DNA from: JAFGHJ01 sp964631335
Lineage (GTDB): Bacteria > Hydrothermota > UBA3072
Assembly: GCA_964631335.1 (NCBI GenBank)
Contig: CAZVXD010000006.1
Span: 1-35,608 of the forward strand
Direction: 5' to 3'
Length of the DNA stretch: 35,608 nucleotides
In this document: piece after piece, positions 1 through 8,412 of the stretch
How the letters are laid out: every line of letters starts with the position of its first letter
Position numbering within the stretch: the first letter of the stretch is position 1
The notes under the pieces: generated by a model
Databases searched by the model: none
What the model was told of the DNA's origin: nothing
Seen by the model: only the letters and a program-made list of their open reading frames with translations
Position numbers and translations under genes: made by a program

Positions 1-1
1 G

Positions 2-832
2 TGCTTTTATGATATACCGGAAGATATATGTAAAGTCGAAGTTGACAGGAACCAGATCAGTCAGGTTATAAGTAACCTGATAATAAACGCTGATCAGGCA
101 ATGCCGGAGGGAGGAGCAATAAAAATAAAACTCGAAAACACCTTTATAGAAGAAAACTCTGTATTACCACTTGAGAAAGGAAATTACATTAAAATTACAG
201 TGGAAGATAAAGGACTGGGCATTGCGGAAAAGCATTTATCAAGAATCTTCGACCCTTACTTTTCAACCAAACAAAAAGGCAGCGGCTTAGGATTAGCAAC
301 AACTTACTCTATTGTCGAAAAACATAACGGTTATATTACAGTCAAATCGGAATTAGGAAAGGGTACAACTTTTTACATCTATCTACCTGCAGTAAGATGT
401 GAAGAAAATAAAATTGAAAAAAAATCAGATCAAAAAAAAGAGGAAATAATGCGGGGCAGAATTTTACTGATGGACGATGAAAAAATAGTAAGAAACGCTT
501 TAAAGCGAATGCTGGAAAAAATAGGTTATAATGTCGAATTCGCGACAAATGGTGAAGAAGCATACACAATATACAAAAAAGAATTCGATCTCGGAAAACC
601 TTTCGATGCTGTTATCCTCGATTTAACAATTCCGGGAGGAATGGGAGGTAAAGAAGCTATTAAAAAATTAATAGAATTAGATCCCAATATAAGAGCTCTG
701 GTATCAAGCGGATATTCGAACGACCAGGTAATGGCAAACCATAAAAGTTATGGGTTTAAAGGGGTAATCACTAAACCTTTTGATACAAACGAATTAAAAA
801 AAGTTTTAAGTAAACTAATACAGGAAAAGTGA
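2..832 (+). CDS. Hybrid sensor histidine kinase, C-terminal part (HATPase + receiver), truncated by window edge
   Basis: The reading frame is open from base 2, so the gene starts outside the window; 276 residues are visible. The first ~135 are a GHKL ATPase domain: an N-box (SNLIINADQAM), a G1 box (VEDKGLGI), an F-box region (FDPYFSTK) and a G2 box (GSGLGLATTYSIVEKHNG). After a lysine-rich linker comes a receiver domain with the acidic pair (LLMDDE), the phosphoacceptor Asp in AVILDLTIPGG and the conserved Lys in ITKPF. Kinases with a C-terminal receiver of this kind are common in multi-sensor PAS hybrid kinases. The sensor and dimerisation domains are not visible, so the stimulus is unknown. 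No output regulator lies next to it in this window, and the downstream gene is convergent. Confidence 0.9.
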   Translation, partial: CFYDIPEDICKVEVDRNQISQVISNLIINADQAMPEGGAIKIKLENTFIEENSVLPLEKGNYIKITVEDKGLGIAEKHLSRIFDPYFSTKQKGSGLGLATTYSIVEKHNGYITVKSELGKGTTFYIYLPAVRCEENKIEKKSDQKKEEIMRGRILLMDDEKIVRNALKRMLEKIGYNVEFATNGEEAYTIYKKEFDLGKPFDAVILDLTIPGGMGGKEAIKKLIELDPNIRALVSSGYSNDQVMANHKSYGFKGVITKPFDTNELKKVLSKLIQEK

Positions 833-871
833 TTAAGGAACCACAAAATTTCGCCCTGAGTGGAGGCGTGG
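833..871. terminator. Possible hairpin between convergent genes
   Basis: An imperfect stem is formed by AACCAC (839-844) and GTGGTT (868-873), with an inner CGCC/GGCG pair. It lies between the convergent ends of the kinase and the YfiM-like gene. There is no clear U-tract, so terminator function is only inferred. Confidence 0.3.
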
Positions 872-1222
872 TTATGAGCCGCCGATCGAAACCAGAAGTA
901 TCCCAAATAAAACACCGGCTATATCGTACACAAGATCTTTAGAAGATGCCTTGCCTTTCTCGTCTTTACTGTCTTTGATTTCCTTAGACAGACCAATAAG
1001 TGATGAAATAGAAAAAGAAATATAAAAAGACGTATCGTCGTCCTTTCTCGTTATATTATTAGCGATAAGATATATCGACGAAGAAATCGCGGCCGAATGC
1101 GCGAAGTGTTGAAATTTGTCTTCAGAAAACCAGCTATCTGTCTCGGAAAAGATTAGTGAATCGGTCTTCGTTTTAGGGCTATAGCCCATTGAAAAGCTAA
1201 AGACCAAGAACATCAGAGGCAT
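872..1222 (-). CDS. YfiM/DUF2279-like small envelope protein
   Basis: This 116-residue protein has a short hydrophobic N-terminus, then a DKFQHFAHS motif (residues 35-43), GLSKEIKDS (77-85) and SSKDLVYDIAGVLFG (93-107). The order DK-x-x-HF, G-x-x-KE-x-x-D, KD-x-x-x-D-x-x-G matches the DUF2279/YfiM family of small envelope proteins of unknown function. The ATG at 1222 is preceded by a GAAGGGAT Shine-Dalgarno at good spacing. It overlaps the HD gene by 26 bases and is the last gene of the operon. The C-terminus holds a second hydrophobic helix. Function is not known. Confidence 0.65.
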   Translation of the reverse strand: MPLMFLVFSFSMGYSPKTKTDSLIFSETDSWFSEDKFQHFAHSAAISSSIYLIANNITRKDDDTSFYISFSISSLIGLSKEIKDSKDEKGKASSKDLVYDIAGVLFGILLVSIGGS

Positions 1223-1739
1223 TTTTCATCCCTTCGATACATATAGAAATAAATTCATCTAATTCCAGACCGATTTCTTCGCATCTGTGTATGTTTTCTC
1301 TGCTGGCTCCCGCAGCGAATCTTTTCTCTTTAAATCTTTTTAATACAAATTCGGCGTCCAATCCATTTAAACCTTCTTTGTTTACAAGTGCCGAGGCAAC
1401 TATAAGACCCGAAACAGCGTCTGACGCCAAAAGGGCTATATCCATATTCCTTTCCGGTTCAGCATTACCAGCGTGAACTTTTATGGCGTGTAATATATCC
1501 GCAGATACTCCAAATTCTTCCAGGTACCCGGCTCCTTTTATTCCGTGTTCTTCCGGTTTCTTCTTCGTTTCTTCGTAATCGATATCATGAAAAAGACCCG
1601 CGAGCGTCCATTTCTCCTGATCTTCATTAAATTTTTCGGCTAAAGTTTTCATACAGGCGGAAACAGCAAAACTGTGTTTTATCATCCGATCGTCCGTTAA
1701 TCTACTCTTTAATATTTCTAAAGCCTTATTTCTGTCCAT
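1197..1739 (-). CDS. HD-domain (HDIG-type) phosphohydrolase
   Basis: This 180-residue protein is a single HD domain. The expected metal ligands are visible: His22 in MIKHSFAV, the His51-Asp52 pair in GLFHDIDYEET, a further His in EEHGIKGA, His in HAIKVHAG and a late Asp in ALLASDAVSG. It resembles the stand-alone HDIG-type proteins widespread in anaerobes, whose substrates (nucleotides or other phosphoesters) are usually unknown. The start ATG lies inside the end of the rhomboid gene (14-base overlap), so the two are probably translationally coupled. Fold and metal site are firm; substrate is unknown. Confidence 0.85.
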   Translation of the reverse strand: MDRNKALEILKSRLTDDRMIKHSFAVSACMKTLAEKFNEDQEKWTLAGLFHDIDYEETKKKPEEHGIKGAGYLEEFGVSADILHAIKVHAGNAEPERNMDIALLASDAVSGLIVASALVNKEGLNGLDAEFVLKRFKEKRFAAGASRENIHRCEEIGLELDEFISICIEGMKNASDVLGL

Positions 1740-3150
1740 TTCTTACTTCCCGCAGTATCGCAATCGCCTTATTTTTCAACTCGGGAAACTTCTTCTGCAG
1801 TTCAAAAAGCGCCTTTTTCAAAAACTTTTGATTTCCGCTAAATGCCAGCGCTTTAATTAGTCGCAGCAATATGTAGGGAGCGTCGTTTGTATCTCTGTTC
1901 TCCTTATAAGCTATAGCCAAAACCTTAGCAGCTTTTCCCTTCTGTTCTCGCTTATCATACAACTGAGAAATAAAGTAAAAATCATATGGGCTTAAGTTCG
2001 AAATAAGCCCTTTTTCTTCCAGAGTATCTTCATAAAAATTTAAAATAATCGAAGGTTCTTTCTTTTCCATTCTGAGCATCCGAAAGGTTTCTCTGGCGAC
2101 TAATTTCGCTTCTTTTTTATTTCCTCCCTTTAAATAAATATCTATTAGTTCTTCTGCCGCGTCGAGATTTGAAGGTTCTCTAAGCAATATTTCTTTCAAG
2201 TGTTTTTCCGCCTCTTCTGTTTTTCCTGCACTTCTGGCTTCCACAGCTTTACTGAAATCTGAATCCATAAAATTTAGAGTATTATCTACGAGGGGAGTTA
2301 GATATTTTTTCTCAAGACCGCTATAGCGTAAGAAAATCACCACAGCTAAACCAAAACCGAATCCACCAACATGAGCCCAGAAAGCCACGTTTGAATAATC
2401 CGTTAAATATACAGCATAAAACAATTGGATAATGAACCACAAAGGAAGATAAAACCACGCGTAAAGAGGAAATACTTTAAAAATAAACGGAAAAATAAGA
2501 ATAAATAAAAAATATATTTTTGATTTATAATGCTGAATCGCGAAAGCTCCCATAACCCCTGCGATAGCACCCGAAGCTCCGATTAACGGCAAATCGGAAT
2601 GAGACATAACGGCATAAAGAAGAGCGGCTACAATCCCGGAAAGAATATAAAAACCGAAGAAAAAAGGCCTTCCCCACTCATCTTCTACATTTAGTCCTAC
2701 CAGCCATAAAAACCATATATTACCAAACAAATGCATAAATCCCGCATGAAGAAACATATAAGAGACCAGAGTAGAAAGGTCAAAATCGGTTGAAACAAAC
2801 CCATATTTACGGGAAATACTTTTATTTCTTGCCTCCTGGAATTCATCATAAGCATTCTTCCATTCTTCCCATAATTCATCAGATATTACAATTTCTCTTT
2901 TCTCTATTTTTTCTCTTTGAACTTCCGGGTTTTTAGCATACTCGATAATTGCGGAAGGGTCTTCCAGCGATAACGTTCTTATCTCTATCTCCTGGAGCTT
3001 AATTGATTTTTCGATTATAAAACTATGCTGCCTTTTCATAGCCGGGTAACTAAAAAGAAAAATTAAAATATTTAAAACTATTAATGACACGGTTACCGCG
3101 GGAAACCGTCTAACCCGACTTTCAGACCTTATCGGGAATAAGAAGAACAC
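1726..3150 (-). CDS. Rhomboid-family intramembrane serine protease with C-terminal TPR region
   Basis: This 474-residue protein has an N-terminal transmembrane helix (about 17-36), a ~100-residue insertion, then the rhomboid core. Visible landmarks are HAGFMHLFGNIWFLW (Asn144 in the oxyanion region), catalytic Ser193 in GASGAIAGVMGA and catalytic His260 in AHVGGFGFG. From about residue 295 a soluble tail carries TPR-like helical repeats. Family members cleave transmembrane substrates inside the membrane; the TPR tail may bind substrates or partners on the cytoplasmic side (inference). The start is a GTG with an AAAGGAG Shine-Dalgarno five bases upstream, inside the end of the preceding M24-like gene. 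The large loop between TM1 and TM2 is charged and rich in Glu and Lys. Confidence 0.92.
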   Translation of the reverse strand: MFFLFPIRSESRVRRFPAVTVSLIVLNILIFLFSYPAMKRQHSFIIEKSIKLQEIEIRTLSLEDPSAIIEYAKNPEVQREKIEKREIVISDELWEEWKNAYDEFQEARNKSISRKYGFVSTDFDLSTLVSYMFLHAGFMHLFGNIWFLWLVGLNVEDEWGRPFFFGFYILSGIVAALLYAVMSHSDLPLIGASGAIAGVMGAFAIQHYKSKIYFLFILIFPFIFKVFPLYAWFYLPLWFIIQLFYAVYLTDYSNVAFWAHVGGFGFGLAVVIFLRYSGLEKKYLTPLVDNTLNFMDSDFSKAVEARSAGKTEEAEKHLKEILLREPSNLDAAEELIDIYLKGGNKKEAKLVARETFRMLRMEKKEPSIILNFYEDTLEEKGLISNLSPYDFYFISQLYDKREQKGKAAKVLAIAYKENRDTNDAPYILLRLIKALAFSGNQKFLKKALFELQKKFPELKNKAIAILREVRNGQK

Positions 3151-4216
3151 TTACTTCTCCTTTAGTAAGAAAATCGGTAAGATTATAATTTTTGACTCCC
3201 AGGAAAAAAATATCCTGGAACTTTATTCCGAATTTCCCCGGAAAATAAAAATTTAACTGAGGAAATAAAAGTGTGCCTTCCTTAAGGATAAAATTGCTGT
3301 TTTTTGAAATGTTTATACTCTTTCCGCTAAGGGTCAACGGGGCATTTATTGGCGGAATAAAGTTCCTGTCGTACCCCTTCTCTTTAATAAGCTCGAAAAC
3401 ATATTTGTATATTTCTTTTGCTATTTTACCGTAGGAAATAAAAGAAAGAAATTTATCATATATTTCGGTTATTTCATTATAAGTTTTTCCTAAAGATTTA
3501 TCGTGTTTTCCCCATATAAAGGTTCTGGCTACTTCTACACCTACACCCGCGCGTATAATTCCGAAATTAAAAACTATCGGGTCGCCATCTTTCAATTTAG
3601 AGTTATTACTTAAAGCGAAAGGGTTAGAAGTGTTTTTCCCGAAAATTACCTTTGTGGGGAAAGCCCTTCTTTCTCCACCCAATTTATATATTTCTTCATC
3701 AATAATATTTCTTATGGAAATTTCTCCAACATTGTTTCTTAGTTCTTTAAGAGCCTTTTTCAAAACTTTCTCACAAATTGAAGCGTTTTCTTTAAGGATG
3801 GATAACCTTTTCTTATCCGGTTTAAGAAAAACCGTTGCAAAAGGATCCGGTATCTTAACCGTTTTGAAATTAATCAAATTTATTTCTCCAAATGACCCGA
3901 TTTTTTTTACATTTAATTCTTCGAGAAGTTTCTTTAGCTCTCCAACAGGAGAAAATCCCTCTTTTTTTATACTACTTATATCAACCTTTCTCACTTTAAC
4001 TTCTTCTGGAATTTTTACAAATGAAAAAGAAAAAGGATCCCCAATCAAGAAAAGCTCTTTCTCCGTAATTAACAGATAAAAACCTATTTCAATTATATTA
4101 AAAGAAGCATTAATATCCAATAGACTCAGGATTTCGTAAATATCGGTTACAATAACCGCATCCAGCTTTTTTTCCGCAATAACTTTTCTGATTTTTTCAA
4201 CTAAGTTTTTATTCAT
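3122..4216 (-). CDS. M24 (pita-bread) peptidase homologue with lost metal ligands
   Basis: This 364-residue protein follows the Xaa-Pro dipeptidase layout: an N-terminal creatinase-like domain (1-130), then a pita-bread domain (135-345). Anchors include a helix resembling CEKVLKKALKELRNNVGE, FPTKVIFGKNTSNPFA and a final IKFQDIFFLG strand. The metal ligands of active M24 enzymes are replaced: the first Asp position is Asn217 (VFNFG), the second is a shifted Glu228 (GVEVARTF), the HG motif around 288-292 is absent, and the terminal Glu is Gln334 (FQD). The usual substrate His before this region is Phe200. It is therefore likely a pseudoenzyme, perhaps a binding protein. It overlaps the TPR gene upstream by 8 bases and the rhomboid gene downstream by 29. 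Confidence 0.75.
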   Translation of the reverse strand: MNKNLVEKIRKVIAEKKLDAVIVTDIYEILSLLDINASFNIIEIGFYLLITEKELFLIGDPFSFSFVKIPEEVKVRKVDISSIKKEGFSPVGELKKLLEELNVKKIGSFGEINLINFKTVKIPDPFATVFLKPDKKRLSILKENASICEKVLKKALKELRNNVGEISIRNIIDEEIYKLGGERRAFPTKVIFGKNTSNPFALSNNSKLKDGDPIVFNFGIIRAGVGVEVARTFIWGKHDKSLGKTYNEITEIYDKFLSFISYGKIAKEIYKYVFELIKEKGYDRNFIPPINAPLTLSGKSINISKNSNFILKEGTLLFPQLNFYFPGKFGIKFQDIFFLGVKNYNLTDFLTKGEVSVLLIPDKV

Positions 4217-4886
4217 TAAATTCTTTCTGGACCTGAACTAAATTTAATTTCTCCTCGGCTGCTTCGATAACTTCAGGGTCTTCAGAAATCTCTAGCACTT
4301 GTTTTAGAACTTTTTCCGCATTATCTGTTTTCTGTTGACCAAGATATAACCTTGCAAGACTCAGCAAGCATTCCGCTCGAGCAAAATTATCTTTGAATTT
4401 ATCTGCCGCTATTTCATAATTTTCTATCGCTTCAGGCAGATTACCCCTTTGTTCATAACACTGCGCTATTCCCTGATACGCGCTGGGAGTTAAAAATTCA
4501 TCATAACCTCCATCGATAAAAGACTTAAACTTTCCCATCGCGTCATCCAAATCGCCCTGTTTATAGCTTATATTTGCGAGCATAAATGTCGATCGATTAA
4601 CAAAGGGTGTACCCCAATACTTATCGACAACAGACTGAAATCTTTCTCGAGCCTGAATAAAATCTCCATTTACATACAAGATCATACCCATATTATACAT
4701 CTCTTTTGATTCTGATATTTTTGTTTGTTTGTTGTTTTTGTACACGAAAAAAAATATAAGTAATACAACAAGACCGCCGACAATCGATAAAACCTTATTT
4801 TTATGGTGTTCGTAAAAAATCACTAAATTTTCGATAGTTTCTTTAAACTCATCGTGTTTTAAATCCTTTCTCCTGTGCTTCGCCAT
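4209..4886 (-). CDS. Membrane-anchored TPR protein (YfgM/BamD-like helical repeat)
   Basis: This 225-residue protein has a basic cytoplasmic N-terminus, one transmembrane helix (about 30-48, SIVGGLVVLLIFFFVYKNNK) and a periplasmic domain of about four TPRs (63-215). The architecture, an N-in single helix followed by TPRs with repeated gain-of-helix spacing, is that of YfgM-like proteins that assist at the Sec translocon; the family assignment is tentative. A strong AAGGGGGAT Shine-Dalgarno precedes the ATG. It heads the five-gene operon running to 872, and the tRNA-Arg gene lies 114 bases upstream on the same strand. Confidence 0.8.
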   Translation of the reverse strand: MAKHRRKDLKHDEFKETIENLVIFYEHHKNKVLSIVGGLVVLLIFFFVYKNNKQTKISESKEMYNMGMILYVNGDFIQARERFQSVVDKYWGTPFVNRSTFMLANISYKQGDLDDAMGKFKSFIDGGYDEFLTPSAYQGIAQCYEQRGNLPEAIENYEIAADKFKDNFARAECLLSLARLYLGQQKTDNAEKVLKQVLEISEDPEVIEAAEEKLNLVQVQKEFNE

Positions 4887-4941
4887 GAATCCCCCTTTTA
4901 TGTATATTTTAAAAAACCTTCAACCTGATTCTAAACTTGAT

Positions 4942-4983
4942 CAATTCTTACTCTTCGTTGCTTACCCTTCAGTTCTTCAATTT
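4942..4983. repeat. Degenerate 14-base (2 x 7) tandem array
   Basis: Three consecutive 14-base units start at 4942, 4956 and 4970: CAATTCTTACTCTT, CGTTGCTTACCCTT and CAGTTCTTCAATTT. It fills much of the gap between the tRNA and the TPR gene. It belongs with the heptameric arrays found elsewhere in the window, but is more diverged. Confidence 0.5.
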
Positions 4984-5000
4984 AAACACCTATGAATATA

Positions 5001-5073
5001 TACCCCTGGTAAGACTCGAACTTACGACTTCCGGTTTAGGAAACCGGTGCTCTATCCACTGAGCTACAGGGGC
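5001..5073 (-). tRNA. tRNA-Arg (anticodon CCU)
   Basis: Read on the minus strand, the cloverleaf is complete. It has a 7-bp acceptor stem (GCCCCTG with CAGGGGT, one G-U pair), a D arm with GCTC/GAGC, a 5-bp anticodon stem CCGGT/ACCGG around loop TTCCTAA giving anticodon CCT, a variable loop AAGTC and a T stem GTAAG/CTTAC with loop TTCGAGT. The discriminator is A. The 3' CCA is not encoded and must be added by nucleotidyltransferase. Confidence 0.96.
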
Positions 5074-5082
5074 ACGCCTATA

Positions 5083-5110
5083 TTTTTATCAAAAAAACCA
5101 AATTTGTCAA
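5083..5110 (-). promoter_or_regulatory. Probable sigma-70 promoter of tRNA-Arg
   Basis: On the minus strand there is a perfect TTGACA -35 (5105-5110), a 16-base T-rich spacer and an A-rich -10 (TAAAAA, 5083-5088). It ends ten bases before the tRNA 5' end, at the distance expected for tRNA transcription. Confidence 0.55.
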
Positions 5111-5127
5111 TGCTTCCCCACAAACAA

Positions 5128-5162
5128 AGCTATCAGCTAACAGCCTTCAGCTTACAGCTAAA
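5128..5162. repeat. Heptameric array, consensus AGCTWAC, with inverted partner at 5191-5211
   Basis: Five consecutive 7-base units are AGCTATC, AGCTAAC, AGCCTTC, AGCTTAC and AGCTAAA. Three related units in inverted orientation lie at 5191-5211 (AAAGCTG, TAAGCCG, AAAGCCC). The two can pair into a hairpin of about 17-18 bp with mismatches, just downstream of the TamB stop and upstream of the tRNA promoter. It may therefore also act as a transcription barrier. Confidence 0.65.
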
Positions 5163-5226
5163 GAACTTAAAAAAGTATAACAATAATGTTAAAGCTGTAA
5201 GCCGAAAGCCCATTCTGACCCAACAC

Positions 5227-8200
5227 TTAATATCGCCATTCAAGATTGAAAAGAAATCTTGTTTGCCCTTCAAAATCTCTTTCTGCCTTAAGATATCCCC
5301 ATTTTTTCAACTTATATTCCGCTTCTATTTCAGATATTCCGTAAGATTGAATATCTGTCCTTGCCTTAACAAAAAGTTTATCAGTCACGTACTTGCCAAC
5401 GACAAACTCGTAATGACCGTTCCCCCCCTGCATTTCCAAAACATCGATACCGAATTCTTCTTTTAATCTGCGGTTTAAGGTCTGTCTGACCCAGTAATTA
5501 AAAGCTTTTTCAGTAACAGATTGCCCAAGAGGTTTAACAGACGTGAGATCTTCCCAGCCAACGTTTAAAGAAAGAAGCGTAATGATTTCCGCCTTAGACA
5601 GGGAAGATTTGGAATAAATATCAAAGACTGGAACTTTCATTGTTCCGGTAACTTCAAGAAACACGGTATCCTGTTCCTGATTTTTATCGGAACCGTCGGA
5701 AATAAGAGTTATGGCTTTAACATTGATGTTAGGGTTTATCTCAGGAGATTCATTAAAATTAAACTTCCCTTCAGTCACTTCAAAACTTTTGTAAAGATAG
5801 TAAAACGTTCCCTGTCTTACTTCCAAATTACCTGAAAGCAATAAAGGACCGCCTTCGTAGTTCACTCCCACTTTACCTGCCAATTCAATATTGGCAAGAT
5901 CGTTCCGAATCCATACATTCCCCTGACTGGCGTCAAAAGTTAAATCCAGAAATAAATTAGAAGGACGACCTCCTTTTTCTTTCTTTTGTTCAAATTCCAT
6001 AGTAATCGTAGCTCTGTTAAGAAAGACATTCCCTTCTACAAATACTTTTTCATCAACAATGTTAACAGATAAATCACCATCTATGGTAGCATTGATATAA
6101 TCCCATGTAATCGGAGAATTTCTAAGCTTTGACTTTATGTGGAATTCCTTTTTCGTTAAATTAATTCTACCCTCCGCCTCTACTTTTCCCTCACCCAAAA
6201 AAGCCGAAATGTTTTCCAGTTCTCCTTCTTCTCCTTTAAAGAAAGCTTCCGCCCGGAGTTCTTTGATTTCTATGCCTAAATCTTTTACGAGCAAATCTGC
6301 TTCTTTAAGACTTGCTTCGCCGTAAACCAGAGGTTTATTAAAATCACCCCTGACCTGAATATTGCCTGATAAGTCTGAACTATTAGCGAGAACATATTTT
6401 CTCAAAGGGTAAAAAATCCATGTTCCCGCTTCCCGCAGTTCCATTTCAACATCCAGATAATTTTCTCCCGGATCAACAACCCCTTTAAACTCAGACTTTT
6501 TTCCTTCCTCGTTAATTATAATTTTTGCTATAAAAAACTTCTTATTCTCATACCGGACAAAAAAATCTAAAGAATCCCCAAATTCTTCTTCCCTAATACC
6601 GATTTTTCCTCCTCCCCGCAAATAAAAAACGGGAGAATCGGGTACACCCCTGAGCGAAACGTCACCAGATATTTGACCGGAAAACGGATGACGAATGATT
6701 CCGAATTCCCTGAGAAATTCCGGCCTAAATCCACGTATTTCTAAATCGCCTTTTATTTCCTTTGAAGACACAAATATATTATCAACTTTAAAAATTTCCC
6801 CTTTATTGCCCAAAAATTTAACGTTCTGCAGTCGCAGTACGTCTGTGTAAGAAAAAGAAAAAGGATCCGCCAGATAAAGCCACCCATCGGGATATTCGAA
6901 TCTCATACTTTTAATTTTTATTGTATCGGAATTCAACTCAAAATCATAGTTTAATTTTCTTCTTTTGCCCTTAAAAATCCCTCCTATTTGCAATTCTTTT
7001 CCGGCTATCTTCAGATGTGTTTCTCCGAGATCGAATATCTTTCTATCTTTAAATAAAAAATTCCGGGACACAAAACCAACCGTACCTGAAAAATCATTTC
7101 TTTCTTGAATCAGGCTGAGATTACCCTCTAAAAGTTCTAATTTGACGTCTTCATAAGTAAGGTTTTCCAAAGAAAAAGCTCCATAAATTCTTTCATTAAT
7201 AGAAAGGCCTAAATCTAAAATTGCCGAAGTCTTAATTCCGAAAAATTCCGCAACAGGTGTAATATCTACCTTTTTAACCTGCAAAATTCCATTTATTTTA
7301 TCCTCGAAAAACCCCGAAAAATTAAATTCTCCCTCATTAAACCACCCTTTACAACTATCTATATATATCTTCCCCCTTTCTGCGGTCAAATTAAAATACA
7401 AATTCTCTAAAGGACTCTGAAGTATTTCGCCGCCAAGCTCTGAAATAAAAGATAAAGTATCCTTCCCTATATAATTAAAATCTATAAAACCCGATAATTT
7501 TGAGTCGGGAAACTTGTCCCGTATGTTTTCCAGATTGAAATCTCTCAGCCTAATTCGGCCGTAAATTTCTTCTCCAAAATCAAAAAAGCCTGAAATTTTT
7601 TCGCCTTCTATACTAACCGAATCTTCGACACCAGCAAAATCGAACTCAGGTAAATTAAAATTCGCTAAACTCTCCACATGACTTCTGCCTTTGTAAGTAA
7701 AAACAGTATCATAAGAAAAAAACACATCCAAAAAGCCTTTAGCCTCAATATTAAAAAGTTCTTTTAGATCAGTCAAATATATTCTGCCATTACCTTGTAT
7801 TTCTCCCTCGGTATTACTCTCTATTTCAAATTCAGATTTACCTATTTTAAGGCTTTCAACATCTAAACTCGAAATTCTATCTGATATGGATAAATCGATT
7901 TCACGAACGTTGAAAGGGATATCGTCTACTTTTCCCCACAATTCTTCTATATCCAAAACGATATTGCCGCTTCCGGTAGAAAAAATCCCTCCGGTACCAT
8001 TTATTTTAAAATTATGACCCTTCCATTCCACGGAACCATTGCTAACTTGAATTTCTTCAACAAAAAAAAGCGCTGATACACCGCCACCTTCCGTACCTCT
8101 TTTCCTATCGGGGATTGAAAACGAGGGAGAATCAAGAAATACTTTTTTTATTCTTCTGCGCAGAACACCTGCAGGGCTATACAGCACTTTCACCTTAGGC

Positions 8201-8412
8201 ATCAAACCAAAATCTTTAATATATATTGAATCGGCTGATATTTCGGTTACCCCTTTAATACTTATATTTTTCACATAACTGCCATCAGGCAATATAGAAA
8301 GTATTCTTTGTTCAAGCATATCTTGAATTTTAAGAATAATAAAATCCGAAAGAAATCCAAGTATAACGATAAAGCACACTAAGGAAAAAACAATTACCAA
8401 TTTCTTTTTCAT
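5227..8412 (-). CDS. tamB: TamB-like translocation and assembly module protein (DUF490)
   Basis: This 1061-residue protein has one N-terminal membrane anchor (about 5-27) and then a long repetitive beta-rich body. Beta-strand repeats of this kind form the hydrophobic groove of the TamB/AsmA superfamily, which spans the periplasm and moves lipids or assists outer-membrane protein assembly. The C-terminal ~300 residues show the conserved TamB domain: a GNLEVRQGTFYYLYKSFEVTEG segment, then GKFNFNESPEINPNI, a V-x-G-T-M-K-x-P strand and a conserved SKAEIITLLSLN helix. It is shorter than E. coli TamB (about 1260). The ATG overlaps the stop of the preceding Roadblock gene (ATGA). It is the last gene of the chemosensory operon; no TamA is visible in the window. 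Confidence 0.88.
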   Translation of the reverse strand: MKKKLVIVFSLVCFIVILGFLSDFIILKIQDMLEQRILSILPDGSYVKNISIKGVTEISADSIYIKDFGLMPKVKVLYSPAGVLRRRIKKVFLDSPSFSIPDRKRGTEGGGVSALFFVEEIQVSNGSVEWKGHNFKINGTGGIFSTGSGNIVLDIEELWGKVDDIPFNVREIDLSISDRISSLDVESLKIGKSEFEIESNTEGEIQGNGRIYLTDLKELFNIEAKGFLDVFFSYDTVFTYKGRSHVESLANFNLPEFDFAGVEDSVSIEGEKISGFFDFGEEIYGRIRLRDFNLENIRDKFPDSKLSGFIDFNYIGKDTLSFISELGGEILQSPLENLYFNLTAERGKIYIDSCKGWFNEGEFNFSGFFEDKINGILQVKKVDITPVAEFFGIKTSAILDLGLSINERIYGAFSLENLTYEDVKLELLEGNLSLIQERNDFSGTVGFVSRNFLFKDRKIFDLGETHLKIAGKELQIGGIFKGKRRKLNYDFELNSDTIKIKSMRFEYPDGWLYLADPFSFSYTDVLRLQNVKFLGNKGEIFKVDNIFVSSKEIKGDLEIRGFRPEFLREFGIIRHPFSGQISGDVSLRGVPDSPVFYLRGGGKIGIREEEFGDSLDFFVRYENKKFFIAKIIINEEGKKSEFKGVVDPGENYLDVEMELREAGTWIFYPLRKYVLANSSDLSGNIQVRGDFNKPLVYGEASLKEADLLVKDLGIEIKELRAEAFFKGEEGELENISAFLGEGKVEAEGRINLTKKEFHIKSKLRNSPITWDYINATIDGDLSVNIVDEKVFVEGNVFLNRATITMEFEQKKEKGGRPSNLFLDLTFDASQGNVWIRNDLANIELAGKVGVNYEGGPLLLSGNLEVRQGTFYYLYKSFEVTEGKFNFNESPEINPNINVKAITLISDGSDKNQEQDTVFLEVTGTMKVPVFDIYSKSSLSKAEIITLLSLNVGWEDLTSVKPLGQSVTEKAFNYWVRQTLNRRLKEEFGIDVLEMQGGNGHYEFVVGKYVTDKLFVKARTDIQSYGISEIEAEYKLKKWGYLKAERDFEGQTRFLFNLEWRY

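Noticed and set aside
5047..5466. 139-residue plus-strand open frame over the tRNA and the end of TamB
   Set aside because: It runs through a confident tRNA and antisense to a confident TamB C-terminus; low-complexity translation without motifs.
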